Shown: positions 26,399 through 34,739 of the stretch, in pieces
Numbering within the stretch: position 1 is the first letter of the stretch
Layout: each line of letters begins with the position of its first letter
DNA from: Niallia circulans NBRC 13626
Lineage (GTDB): Bacteria > Bacillota > Bacilli > Bacillales > Cytobacillaceae
Length of the DNA stretch: 59,318 bases
NCBI RefSeq assembly: GCF_001591585.1
Contig: NZ_BCVE01000027.1
Location: 1 to 59,318 of the forward strand
Direction: 5' to 3'
Made by a program: the position numbers and the translations under genes
Notes under the pieces: generated by a model
Database searches by the model: none
Told to the model about the DNA's origin: nothing
The model's input: the letters and a program-made list of their open reading frames with translations, nothing else

Positions 26399-26767
26399 TT
26401 ACTTAGAATGAGATGCACGATCAATAAATGTACCTGCAAAATCAATTCTTTCTAGGGCATTTCTAATTTGCACTTGGGCAATTTTAGACGAAGGTTTAAT
26501 TACAAGAACATCCTTAAAACCTAAGCTAGAGTAAAATTGCATTGTTTGTTCTAACTGAGGTACCACCTTTGATGGAACGGGCGTTTGATGAGTACCATCC
26601 ACGACAAAAGTATAGTCTTTTTTGGATACTTTACTTATCGTATCCTGTAAATCAACCATATACCCCTCTGCGTCTTCCTCTCTCATCAACCCATGTACCT
26701 GTACACGTACTTCTTTTGAGTTTTCATCTATTTCCATTTTATACTTCTTTTTGTCTACAACAATCAT
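26399..26767 (-). CDS. STAS/SpoIIAA-like small protein
   Basis: The 122-residue soluble alpha/beta protein has alternating strands and helices (VRVQVHGLMREEDAEGYM; YTFVVDGTHQTPVPS; FYSSLGFKDVLVIKPSS), resembling STAS or SpoIIAA-like folds. This is a pattern judgement; no family is certain. The THQTP segment would correspond to the strand-loop where SpoIIAA carries its phosphorylated serine. First gene of the riboswitch-controlled cassette, with GGAG before the ATG. Possible role: an anti-sigma-antagonist-like or scaffolding partner for the GNAT and MCP-like proteins. Confidence 0.6.
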   Translation of the reverse strand: MIVVDKKKYKMEIDENSKEVRVQVHGLMREEDAEGYMVDLQDTISKVSKKDYTFVVDGTHQTPVPSKVVPQLEQTMQFYSSLGFKDVLVIKPSSKIAQVQIRNALERIDFAGTFIDRASHSK

Positions 26768-26845
26768 CTCGAATCTCCTTTTCTATAAGTTTGTTTAGTT
26801 TATATTTTTTATTGTTCTCCCACGAATCCAAAGTAAAAATAAATA

Positions 26846-26873
26846 GCTATCCTAATACATAAATAGGGATAGC
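26846..26873 (-). terminator. Expression-platform terminator of riboswitch copy 2
   Basis: On the minus strand GCTATCC pairs with GGATAGC across a 14-base loop, followed by TATTTATTTTTA. It lies 25 bases past the aptamer, the position expected for a riboswitch-controlled terminator. Confidence 0.7.
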
Positions 26874-26897
26874 CAAATAATTGCTTAAAGTATACCT

Positions 26898-26970
26898 GGC
26901 AACCCGACTATCATTATCCAAGAGGATTTTAGACTCGTAGCTTTGCGTCCTTACCTTTCGATAAGTTTGC
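26898..26970 (-). ncRNA. Class-I cyclic di-GMP (GEMM-I) riboswitch aptamer, copy 2
   Basis: Minus-strand GCAAAC, P2 hairpin CTTATCGAAAGGTAAG with GAAA tetraloop, GGACGCAAAGC, a longer P3 than copy 1, and CGGGTTGCC. A terminator follows. It heads the STAS/GNAT/MCP cassette. Together with copy 1 it places both neighbouring transcription units under the same second messenger. The base preceding GCAAAC is A, as in copy 1. Confidence 0.88.
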
Positions 26971-27196
26971 TTTTTTCAATTTCAGGAAAACAATAGTTCT
27001 AATAGCATGTATACATATTACTATTCCATTATAAGGAACTTGTCATTTTTTGTCGATACCAGGATTTTCTCTTCACATAAAAGAAACAAAAAATAGGTCT
27101 AATTACCTTGTGATTTCCAAACGATAATATTTGAAAATTCTCTCTCCTTGCGTATATAGTTAAAATGTATAAAAAACCCAATAAAGGAGTGAAGTT

Positions 27197-28468
27197 ATGG
27201 GATTAAAAAGGAATTGGGCAGGTAATTATCAATATAGCACGACGAACTGGCACGAACCAGAATCAGTGGAGGAAATTCAACAATTAGTTTTAAAGTTAAA
27301 AAAGCTTCGTGTAATTGGAACTCGCCACTCATTTAATAACATCGCAGATTCAGACGAGAATATCGTCTCTTTGCAAAAACTGAATAAAGTTATTGCTATT
27401 AATAGGGAAGAAAAAACAGTAACTGTAGAAGCAGGAATGAAGTATGGAGATCTATGCCAAGTGCTTCAGCAGCATGGCTATGCCTTACATAATCTTGCAT
27501 CCCTACCACACATTTCGATTGCTGGAGCTTGTGCCACAGCAACACATGGTTCAGGTAATCGCAATCAAAATTTATCTGCTGCAGTTTCCGCTATGGAAGT
27601 CGTTACAGCGGACGGTAGTATCATAACTTTTTCAAGAGAAAAGTCAGAAGAGGAATTACATGGTGCAGTCGTTGGATTAGGAGGAATTGGTATTGTTACA
27701 AAACTAACCTTAGCTATTCATCCAAGTCATCAAATGCGGCAAGATGTTTATGAAAATCTTCCATTCGCTCAAATAGCTGATCATTTTGATATCATTTCTT
27801 CCAGTGCTTATAGTGTCAGTCTGTTTACAGATTGGCAGAACGAAACATTTAATCAAGTGTGGTTAAAGAGCAAGCTGACAAATGACCAGACTTTTTCACT
27901 AGGTGATGACTTTTACGGAGCAAAAGCAGCCAAAGAAAATCTTCATCCAGTACGAGGAGTCGCTGCAACTAATTGCACGGCACAGCTCGGTGTTCCAGGA
28001 GATTGGCTTGACCGCATGCCACATTTCCGAATGGACTTCACTCCAAGTAAGGGACAAGAGCTGCAAAGTGAATATATTTTCCCGCGAGAACATGCCTATA
28101 ACGCTCTTTGTGCCCTTAGTGACATTCGTGAATACATTGCACCCCTTTTATTTATTTCTGAAGTGCGGACAATTGCGAAGGACGAACTTTGGTTAAGTCC
28201 ATCCTATAAACAGGATTCCGTCGCTATTCATTTTACTTGGCAAGATAAGTGGAAAGAAGTTCAGCAAGTACTCCCGCTAATCGAATCCAAGCTCGAGCCT
28301 TTTCAAGCAAAGCCACATTGGGGGAAGCTATTTACTACTGCCCCTTCCAAAATACAATCGCTATATGAAAAAATGCCCGCATTCCAGCATTTACTTATGA
28401 AGTATGACCCACAAGGTAAGTTCCGCAATACTTTTATGAATAGGTATATTTTTAACGAACAGAATTGA
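27197..28468 (+). CDS. Alditol oxidase-type FAD-linked oxidase (AldO-like)
   Basis: The 423-residue protein aligns by eye with Streptomyces AldO: NWAGN at the start, GTRHSFN (His44, the covalent FAD attachment site), HNLASLPHISIAGACATATHGSG, YSVSLFTDWQ, and the C-terminal HFTW and RPHWGK-like KPHWGKLFT. AldO oxidises alditols such as xylitol and sorbitol at C1 with O2, producing H2O2. It is transcribed alone; TTGAAA-N18-TATAGT upstream is a plausible promoter, and GGAG precedes the ATG. Cytosolic, with no signal peptide. Confidence 0.9.
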   Translation: MGLKRNWAGNYQYSTTNWHEPESVEEIQQLVLKLKKLRVIGTRHSFNNIADSDENIVSLQKLNKVIAINREEKTVTVEAGMKYGDLCQVLQQHGYALHNLASLPHISIAGACATATHGSGNRNQNLSAAVSAMEVVTADGSIITFSREKSEEELHGAVVGLGGIGIVTKLTLAIHPSHQMRQDVYENLPFAQIADHFDIISSSAYSVSLFTDWQNETFNQVWLKSKLTNDQTFSLGDDFYGAKAAKENLHPVRGVAATNCTAQLGVPGDWLDRMPHFRMDFTPSKGQELQSEYIFPREHAYNALCALSDIREYIAPLLFISEVRTIAKDELWLSPSYKQDSVAIHFTWQDKWKEVQQVLPLIESKLEPFQAKPHWGKLFTTAPSKIQSLYEKMPAFQHLLMKYDPQGKFRNTFMNRYIFNEQN

Positions 28469-28508
28469 ATCCGTTTACAATAAAATGTCGCTAGGCTGCT
28501 TCTAAACT

Positions 28509-28550
28509 AAAAAGCAATGGATGCTTAATCTATTGCCCCCATTGCTTTTT
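28509..28550. terminator. Bidirectional terminator
   Basis: AAAAAGCAATGG / CCATTGCTTTTT 12-bp perfect stem between the convergent oxidase and RNase J genes, with T/A tracts suited to both directions. Confidence 0.85.
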
Positions 28551-28572
28551 AGAAAATATAAATTTTTTCATC

Positions 28573-30246
28573 CTAAATCTCAATAATAATCGGAAGAATC
28601 ATCGGCTTTCTCTTTGTTTGATTAAATAAATACTGGCCAACTGATTTTTTAATATTTTGTTTCATTACATTCCATTTATGAATATTCTCTGATTGCAAGT
28701 CATTGACAGTCTTTTTGACCAAACGGTTTACTTCCTTCAGTAATTCATCAGAGTTACGGGCATAAACAAATCCCCTCGTAATCGTATCTGGGCCAGAAAT
28801 AATCTTCCTGTCGCCCTTGCTGATGGTGATAATAACAACAAGCATCCCATCTTCCGATAACTGCTTTCGATCTCTTAACACAATATCGCCAACATCCCCA
28901 ACACCCATCCCATCTACATATGTGTCTCCTGCTGGGACAAAGCGTGTTTGACGGGCTACTCCATTTTTGATATCGACAACTTCTCCATTTTTAATAATAA
29001 AAGTATTCTCTTTTTCCACTCCCACTGATTCTGCTAATATTCGATGATGGTAGAGCATACGAGATTCTCCATGAATGGGAATGAAGTAGGTTGGTTTCAT
29101 TAAGGTTAACATTAGCTTTAAATCTTCTTGATAACCATGACCGGAAACGTGCATACCGGTTGTACTGCCAGAACCATAAATTACTTTTGCCCCAAGTTGA
29201 AATAAATTATCTATGATTTTAGAGACGTCTTTTTCATTTCCAGGGATTGGAGATGCTGCTAGAATCACGGTATCCCCCGGATATATTGTAACATCGCGAA
29301 AGTTCCCACTTGCTAAACGTGACAAAGCAGCCATTGGTTCTCCTTGACTACCTGTACAGAGAATGGCAACTTTTTCTACTGGCAGTTGATCTACTTGACT
29401 GACATCAATTAACATTCCCTCCGGCATATGAAGATAGCCACGTTCTATAGCAACGTTCACCACATTTACCATACTGCGGCCAAGCAATGCTAATTTACGA
29501 TTCGTTTTTATAGCAGACTCTACTACTTGTTGTATTCTATTAACATTCGAAGCAAATGTCGAAATGAAAATTTTCCCATCTGCTTTCATAAAGGCTTCAT
29601 CTAAATGAGAACCAACCATTTGTTCAGAAGGAGTTAACCCCTTTCGTTCTGCATTTGTGCTCTCTGATATTAATGCTAAAACTCCCTGCTGCCCGATTTC
29701 CGCCATTTTATGTATATCAGCATATTGGTTATTAGCCGGGGTTAAATCAAATTTAAAGTCACCTGTGTGAACAATATTTCCTTCTGGGGTGTGGAAAACA
29801 ACTCCAAGACAATCTGGGATGCTGTGACTTACCTTAAAAAAGGAAACTTGCACTTCTCCAAACTCTAGCTTGGAGCTAGAATCAATAGTTATTAATTTTG
29901 TCTCTCCGTTTAGCTTATGCTCATTGATTTTAAGCTCTATTAAACCTAAGGTAAATCTTGTAGCATAAATAGGAATGCTTAATTTCCTTAGAATATAGGG
30001 GATTCCACCAATATGGTCTTCATGACCATGGGTAACGATTAAAGCTTTTATTTTATCTTGATTCTCCTCCAAATAGGTTATATCTGGAATTATTAAATCA
30101 ATACCCAATAAGCTTTCATCAGGAAATTTCCCTCCACAATCAATAACAAAAATTTCATCCTGATATTGAACGACATACATATTTTTTCCGATTTCATTTA
30201 TTCCGCCTAATGCAAAAAACGACAAAGCATTCTCATCCACTTTCAT
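28573..30246 (-). CDS. Ribonuclease J paralogue
   Basis: The 557-residue metallo-beta-lactamase/beta-CASP nuclease is close in length to RNase J1 (555). Motifs: HGHEDHIGG (zinc site, about 74-82), HSIPD, HTGDFKFD, the beta-CASP segment ILCTGSQGEPMAALSR, HVSGHG, IHGE, and the conserved C-terminal RKPMILPIIIEI. RNase J combines 5'-3' exonuclease and endonuclease activity in mRNA and rRNA processing. Its neighbours are not those of B. subtilis rnjA or rnjB, so this may be an additional copy. AGGAGGA precedes the ATG. Confidence 0.9.
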   Translation of the reverse strand: MKVDENALSFFALGGINEIGKNMYVVQYQDEIFVIDCGGKFPDESLLGIDLIIPDITYLEENQDKIKALIVTHGHEDHIGGIPYILRKLSIPIYATRFTLGLIELKINEHKLNGETKLITIDSSSKLEFGEVQVSFFKVSHSIPDCLGVVFHTPEGNIVHTGDFKFDLTPANNQYADIHKMAEIGQQGVLALISESTNAERKGLTPSEQMVGSHLDEAFMKADGKIFISTFASNVNRIQQVVESAIKTNRKLALLGRSMVNVVNVAIERGYLHMPEGMLIDVSQVDQLPVEKVAILCTGSQGEPMAALSRLASGNFRDVTIYPGDTVILAASPIPGNEKDVSKIIDNLFQLGAKVIYGSGSTTGMHVSGHGYQEDLKLMLTLMKPTYFIPIHGESRMLYHHRILAESVGVEKENTFIIKNGEVVDIKNGVARQTRFVPAGDTYVDGMGVGDVGDIVLRDRKQLSEDGMLVVIITISKGDRKIISGPDTITRGFVYARNSDELLKEVNRLVKKTVNDLQSENIHKWNVMKQNIKKSVGQYLFNQTKRKPMILPIIIEI

Positions 30247-30365
30247 TATTCTCCTCCTTATCGCACTAAATATTGTTATTATTTCTTTTTTATTTAGCTT
30301 TCATGCAAAAAGAAGAGAAACACATCTATTGCTTAAGAAACTTTAAAGAAAAGGCTCCTGCAGAA

Positions 30366-30389
30366 AAAGAAAAAACCCCAATAAGGGGT
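30366..30389 (-). terminator. Terminator of the Gfo/Idh/MocA gene
   Basis: ACCCC / GGGGT stem with a 5-base loop followed on the minus strand by six T, 15 bases past the stop codon. Confidence 0.85.
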
Positions 30390-30405
30390 CTTAATCCAAA
30401 ATTCA

Positions 30406-31422
30406 CTATTTTAAGTTTTTTATGCCAGTTTCTAATACTTCCATTTGCCATAACGTTTGTTCGTCTGTTATGGTCTTATCTTCCCCATTTATAATCGCTT
30501 TGTATAAATCATCATACACTCTTCCATAATCGCCGTTTACCGATTTCACTGTTTCTTCATGGATTGTCCCTTCATCATCAATGTAGGTTAATACTCCATA
30601 GTGTTTTATCGTATCTATCCCGAAATCTTTATTATCCGGCATGTAAAATAATTTTAAATGTTCCTCTTGACGATCTTTTGTTTCTTTCACAAAACATCCC
30701 TTTTTTCCATGAACGACAAAGCTTGGTCTTTCTTTCAATCTAAAATAACTAGACTTTACAGACACTTTCATCTTCCCATAATATAAATCTAAATCAAAAT
30801 AATCATTCATTCTTCCTTGTCCTAATAATTGCCTTACATCATAATGAATATGATCAGGTTTGCCAAAATAGCTGATGACCTGATCAAGCGTATGGCAGCC
30901 ATGTCCATATAAAAATGACTCCGCAGGATTAAAAGTCTCTGCAGATTCTGGCACTTCCGGACGGTAATAATCATAATGCATTTCCACTTCCAGCAAGTCC
31001 CCTAATTTGCCTTCTTCGATGACCTTCTGCACAGTCAGAAAATCACTGTCAAAACGTCTATTTTGATACGCCTGCACAATTAAATTCTTTTCTTTCGCCA
31101 ATGCAAATATTTCTCTGGCCTGCTGGGCAGTTTCCATAAAAGGTTTTTCAACTAAACAGTGTTTATTATGTTCTAGTGCTAATTTAGTGTATTCAAAATG
31201 ACTGTCATGTCTTGTGCAAATAACAATTAATTGAATGTCTTTATCATTTAATAATTCATTTAAATCAGATGTATAATTGACTCCTGCAATTCGATCCCAG
31301 CTTTCATGCTTTGGATTTCTTTGATAAATTGTTTTTACCTTGATATTCTCTCTTTGTAATACAAACGGCAGATGATATCTGTTTGTGCTTTTCCCATTTC
31401 CAATATAACCAATAGTAAGCAT
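30406..31422 (-). CDS. Gfo/Idh/MocA family oxidoreductase
   Basis: A 338-residue NAD(P)-dependent dehydrogenase: Rossmann start IGYIGNGKSTNRYHLP (3-18), CTRHDSH (about 68), and the family's EKPFMET (about 91-97, catalytic Lys). The C-terminal sheet domain includes GHGCHTLDQVISYFGKP (His/Asp pair). The family oxidises sugars, inositols or related polyols; substrate unknown. It lies beyond the end of the mannose-type PTS operon but is separated by a strong terminator. GGAGG precedes the start. Confidence 0.88.
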   Translation of the reverse strand: MLTIGYIGNGKSTNRYHLPFVLQRENIKVKTIYQRNPKHESWDRIAGVNYTSDLNELLNDKDIQLIVICTRHDSHFEYTKLALEHNKHCLVEKPFMETAQQAREIFALAKEKNLIVQAYQNRRFDSDFLTVQKVIEEGKLGDLLEVEMHYDYYRPEVPESAETFNPAESFLYGHGCHTLDQVISYFGKPDHIHYDVRQLLGQGRMNDYFDLDLYYGKMKVSVKSSYFRLKERPSFVVHGKKGCFVKETKDRQEEHLKLFYMPDNKDFGIDTIKHYGVLTYIDDEGTIHEETVKSVNGDYGRVYDDLYKAIINGEDKTITDEQTLWQMEVLETGIKNLK

Positions 31423-31485
31423 AGCAGCCTCCTAAAAATTTATTTATTATACTATTTATCCCATTTTTCTTTCTATTTGTCATGT

Positions 31486-31527
31486 GAAAAGCACCTCCTA
31501 AAAAAATCATACTAGGAGGTGCTTTTC
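31486..31527. terminator. Terminator of the mannose-type PTS operon
   Basis: A 15-bp perfect stem (GAAAAGCACCTCCTA / TAGGAGGTGCTTTTC) with a 12-base loop just after the IID stop codon. Confidence 0.8.
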
Positions 31528-31545
31528 TCTTTTATATTGTCTTAC

Positions 31546-32457
31546 TTACATTAAGTGAATTAGGTGGAATACAATACCTACCACGAATAAGCCAAGAATC
31601 ATAACGATTGGAGAAACTTTCTTTCTAAGCAGCCACATACAAAGAAGTGTTAACAATAATCCAGCTAAACCAGGAATTAAGCTATCTAAGTTACTTTGTA
31701 ATGTTGTTACTTTTATTGGATCTAATGAAAGACCAGCAGCTTGCTGTTCCAAGGCGGTTTTAATCCCCTCTGCTCCAGCAGGTAATTTATCCCAATCAAT
31801 ATAAGCACCTTCATCAAGCTCTACTGACGATACTACAGGGGTAAATTTGACCGATACCCACCGGTTTACGAGTGCACCGAGGATAAACATCCCGAGAATC
31901 GATGCCCCTTTTGTAATGTTTTGCAGCAACCCACCAGATAAGTCATCCGTAATTTTTGAACCAGCTTTGTAGCCAACTTCTTGTGTATACCAAGTGAATC
32001 CCATGCGGATAAGGTTCCAAGCAAAGAAGTAAATAATTGGTCCAAGAATATTACCAGTTAAAGCAAGAGAAGCAGCCAAAGCACCAAGGATTGGCTTCAC
32101 TGTAAACCAGAAAACTGGATCTCCAATACCAGCTAATGGTCCCATCATTCCGACTTTAACCCCTTGAATTGCTTTATCATCCACTGGTGCTCCATTGGCA
32201 CGCTCTTCTTCAAGCGCTAATGTTACACCAAGAATAGGTGAAGCGACATAAGGATGTGTATTAAAGAACTCTAAGTGACGTTTTAGCGCTTCCGCACGAT
32301 CTTCTTTTGATTTATATAATCTTTTTATTGCAGGAATCATGGCGAATGCCCAACCACCGTTTTGCATACGTTCATAGTTCCAAGAACCTTGAATAAACGT
32401 GGAACGCCACCAAACCGAAATACGATCTTTTTTTGATAATTTAAATGCTTTTTCCAT
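31546..32457 (-). CDS. PTS mannose/fructose/sorbose family IID subunit
   Basis: A 303-residue integral membrane subunit, recognisable by TFIQGSWNYERMQNGGWAF near the N-terminus, LEFFNTHPYVASPILGVTLALEE and GPLAGIGDPVFW. With IIC it forms the sugar channel of the mannose-class phosphotransferase system. It is third in a IIAB-IIC-IID operon, 17 bases after IIC, with a strong AAGGAGG. The sugar is probably a hexose such as mannose, glucose, glucosamine or fructose; sequence alone does not decide. Confidence 0.95.
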   Translation of the reverse strand: MEKAFKLSKKDRISVWWRSTFIQGSWNYERMQNGGWAFAMIPAIKRLYKSKEDRAEALKRHLEFFNTHPYVASPILGVTLALEEERANGAPVDDKAIQGVKVGMMGPLAGIGDPVFWFTVKPILGALAASLALTGNILGPIIYFFAWNLIRMGFTWYTQEVGYKAGSKITDDLSGGLLQNITKGASILGMFILGALVNRWVSVKFTPVVSSVELDEGAYIDWDKLPAGAEGIKTALEQQAAGLSLDPIKVTTLQSNLDSLIPGLAGLLLTLLCMWLLRKKVSPIVMILGLFVVGIVFHLIHLM

Positions 32458-32474
32458 TTTCTGTCCCCTCCTTC

Positions 32475-33281
32475 TTAGTAATTATCGATAATATCGCCTA
32501 GTGGATCACCAGTGTTCCCATTTCCGCCATTACCAGAGCCGCCTTTGTTAGAAAGCGCAAGATAGATAAGAGCAAGAGCCACACCGATAGCCCCAAGACC
32601 AATAAGTGTAATTTGTGAAACAGTCGCTAATACGAAACCAATCGCAAAGAATGGCCATACTTCTTTTGTAGCCATCATGTTAATAACCATTGCGTAACCA
32701 ACAGCAACAACCATTCCCCCGCCGATTGCTAAACCGTTTGTCAACCAATCTGGCATAGCTGTAAGTAAGTCACTCACAGGACCTGCCCCAATAGCGATAA
32801 TTAACGCAGCTGGTATAGCAATACGTAATCCTTGTAAGATGATCGCAAAAATATGCCATAGTTCAACTTTTTTAATGTTTCCTTCTTTCGCCGCCGCATC
32901 CATCAAATGCACCAATCCTGTTGCAATTGTACGAACGATGATAGTTAATAATAAACCAGCAACTGCAAGTGGAACTGCAATCGCAATGGCAGAGGATACA
33001 CCGGCATCCCCTTGACCGCTTAAAACTAAAATAATGGCAGATGCAACTGATGCTAATGCAGCATCCGGTGCTACGGCAGCCCCAATGTTCGCCCAACCTA
33101 AAGCGATCATTTGAAGGGTACCACCTAAGATAAGACATGGTACTAATTCTCCTGTAACTAAGCCGATTAACGTACAGGCAATGATTGGTTGGTGAAAGTG
33201 GAATTCATCCAGGATTCCTTCAACACCAGCTAAAAACGCTACAATAATGACTAATAATATTTGAATCATATTCAAATCCAT
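32475..33281 (-). CDS. PTS mannose/fructose/sorbose family IIC subunit
   Basis: A 268-residue membrane protein with about seven helices carrying IIC-Man features: EFHFHQPIIACTLIGLVTGE (about 25-44) and GGTLQMIALGWANIGAA. A glycine/asparagine-rich cytoplasmic tail (GGSGNGGNGNTG) precedes the last residues. It partners with the IID protein encoded next and with the fused IIAB encoded just upstream. AGGAGG lies nine bases before the ATG. Confidence 0.95.
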   Translation of the reverse strand: MDLNMIQILLVIIVAFLAGVEGILDEFHFHQPIIACTLIGLVTGELVPCLILGGTLQMIALGWANIGAAVAPDAALASVASAIILVLSGQGDAGVSSAIAIAVPLAVAGLLLTIIVRTIATGLVHLMDAAAKEGNIKKVELWHIFAIILQGLRIAIPAALIIAIGAGPVSDLLTAMPDWLTNGLAIGGGMVVAVGYAMVINMMATKEVWPFFAIGFVLATVSQITLIGLGAIGVALALIYLALSNKGGSGNGGNGNTGDPLGDIIDNY

Positions 33282-33315
33282 GTTTATTAATCCTCCTTTT
33301 TCTTTGATATTCGGA

Positions 33316-34287
33316 TTATTTTCGTCTATTTAACTCTTCTTGTGCTTTCTTGATTATTTCATCCATATTACCTTTTGAATCATTCGGAACTTTACGTACA
33401 TCGAAGCTTAAACCAGCTTCTTTTAACTTCGCAAATGCATCAATATCGTCTTGGTTAAAAGCTAACACCTTATTCGGTTGAACTTTACCAGGTGAGTGTG
33501 CCATAGAACCTACGTTGATTGTCTTCAATGGAACACCACCCTCAACTGCTCTAAGAGCATCCTGTGGATTTTCAAATAGTAGTAAAGCGCGTTGACCACC
33601 AAAGTGTTGATCATCTTTTGCAAGTTCGATCATTTTTTTCACTGGAACAACATGTGCTTTTACTCCTGGAGGAGCAGCTTGTTGGATTAATTTCTTACGA
33701 AGTTCATCCTTCGCTACTTCATCAGAGACAACAATAATACGGGTAGGCTGTGTCGTTTTTGTCCAAGCCGTTGCTACTTGTCCATGAAGTAAACGAGAAT
33801 CAATACGTGCTAACACATATTCAAATTTCCCAGGAGCACCTGCACTTACTGGCTGAGCAGTCGTATTAGCAGCTGTTTCTGCTGGTTCTAAAGCTTCAGG
33901 TCTTACTTTAACTCCTTCTTTAGCTGTTCCTAAAATATGTGCGGCAATTTCATGTGCAGTGTTCATTGTAAAGCGTGATGCATAAGCTTCAATCAACATT
34001 GGTAAGTTCATACCAGCAACAATTGCCCATTTTTCATTGTGTTCTTCAAACAAGCTATTGGCTTGGTTGAAAGGAGTTCCACCCCAAAGATCAACTAAGA
34101 ATAGTACTTCGTCTTGGTTATCGAAAGAGGCGATTGCTTCTTGCATTTTTGCCTTTACATCTGCAGGTCCTTCGCTTGGCATCAATGTAACAGCTTTTAC
34201 ATTTTCTTGCTCTCCGAAGATCATTGCTCCAGATTGCAAGATACCACTGGCAAATTCACCGTGACTAGCAATGATAATTCCTACCAT
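33316..34287 (-). CDS. PTS mannose family fused IIAB protein
   Basis: 323 residues. The IIA domain (1-135) has phospho-His in IASHGEFASG (His9), with LVDLWGGTPFNQ. An Ala/Thr-rich linker (about 135-155) leads to the IIB domain (about 160-323), with phospho-His in RIDSRLLHGQVATAW. It carries phosphate from HPr to the sugar. The start is set at MVGIII because GGGAGG lies seven bases upstream; the 340-residue reading lacks a site. First gene of the PTS operon, behind a 300-base structured leader. Confidence 0.94.
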   Translation of the reverse strand: MVGIIIASHGEFASGILQSGAMIFGEQENVKAVTLMPSEGPADVKAKMQEAIASFDNQDEVLFLVDLWGGTPFNQANSLFEEHNEKWAIVAGMNLPMLIEAYASRFTMNTAHEIAAHILGTAKEGVKVRPEALEPAETAANTTAQPVSAGAPGKFEYVLARIDSRLLHGQVATAWTKTTQPTRIIVVSDEVAKDELRKKLIQQAAPPGVKAHVVPVKKMIELAKDDQHFGGQRALLLFENPQDALRAVEGGVPLKTINVGSMAHSPGKVQPNKVLAFNQDDIDAFAKLKEAGLSFDVRKVPNDSKGNMDEIIKKAQEELNRRK

Positions 34288-34381
34288 CTTTTTACCTCCC
34301 ATTATTATTTTTACAGCTATCAAGCTGCATTTTTCCAACTCATCTAAAGCGATTACATATAAGCGATTACAGTGTTTGATA

Positions 34382-34482
34382 AAAATAAAAAAGGCATGAG
34401 TAAAAAGTCGATTTAAATGAATTTATAGGTATAGAATGCCCCTATTCTCTTCATTCAATCATACTTTTTTACTCATGCCTGA
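34382..34482 (-). promoter_or_regulatory. Long leader hairpin with U tract (possible attenuator) upstream of the PTS operon
   Basis: AGGCATGAGTAAAAA (34392-34406, plus strand) is perfectly complementary to TTTTTACTCATGCCT (34468-34482) across 61 bases. The enclosed loop holds a smaller AGAAT/ATTCT hairpin. In the minus-strand transcript the stem is followed by TTTTTATTTT, as in a terminator. It lies between the promoter at 34594-34622 and the IIAB start, so premature termination must be relieved or another promoter used. Confidence 0.6.
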
Positions 34483-34530
34483 TCGAATCAGTAACACGTA
34501 AAATAATGACGATAGTTATTCAATTTATTC

Positions 34531-34544
34531 TGTAAACGCTTTAA
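34531..34544 (-). promoter_or_regulatory. cre-like site in the PTS leader
   Basis: Minus strand TTAAAGCGTTTACA differs at one base from a typical CcpA operator (TGAAAGCGTTTACA). It lies about 50 bases inside the transcript from the predicted promoter, a position compatible with roadblock repression by glucose. Confidence 0.5.
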
Positions 34545-34593
34545 ACGGAGTAATTAATATCCTTCTGCTTCACTTTAGTAAGCTTGCAAAAAA

Positions 34594-34622
34594 ATTATAG
34601 CACACTGGATTTTCTCTTTCAA
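34594..34622 (-). promoter_or_regulatory. Predicted sigma-A promoter of the mannose-type PTS operon
   Basis: Minus strand TTGAAA, 17-base spacer, TATAAT, with the TGC extension directly before the -10. It is near consensus and points at the IIAB-IIC-IID operon, giving a leader of about 300 bases. No sigma-54 -24/-12 element was seen, unlike B. subtilis levDEFG. Confidence 0.75.
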
Positions 34623-34739
34623 TAGGGAAATTTATTTTTTTGATTCCGCTATCATTTTCTTAAAACCTCTCTCAAAAACAATGCTGAGATTCCTAATTGC
34701 AATATATTTTTTTCCTCTATCCTTTCTACTGCGAATCTG

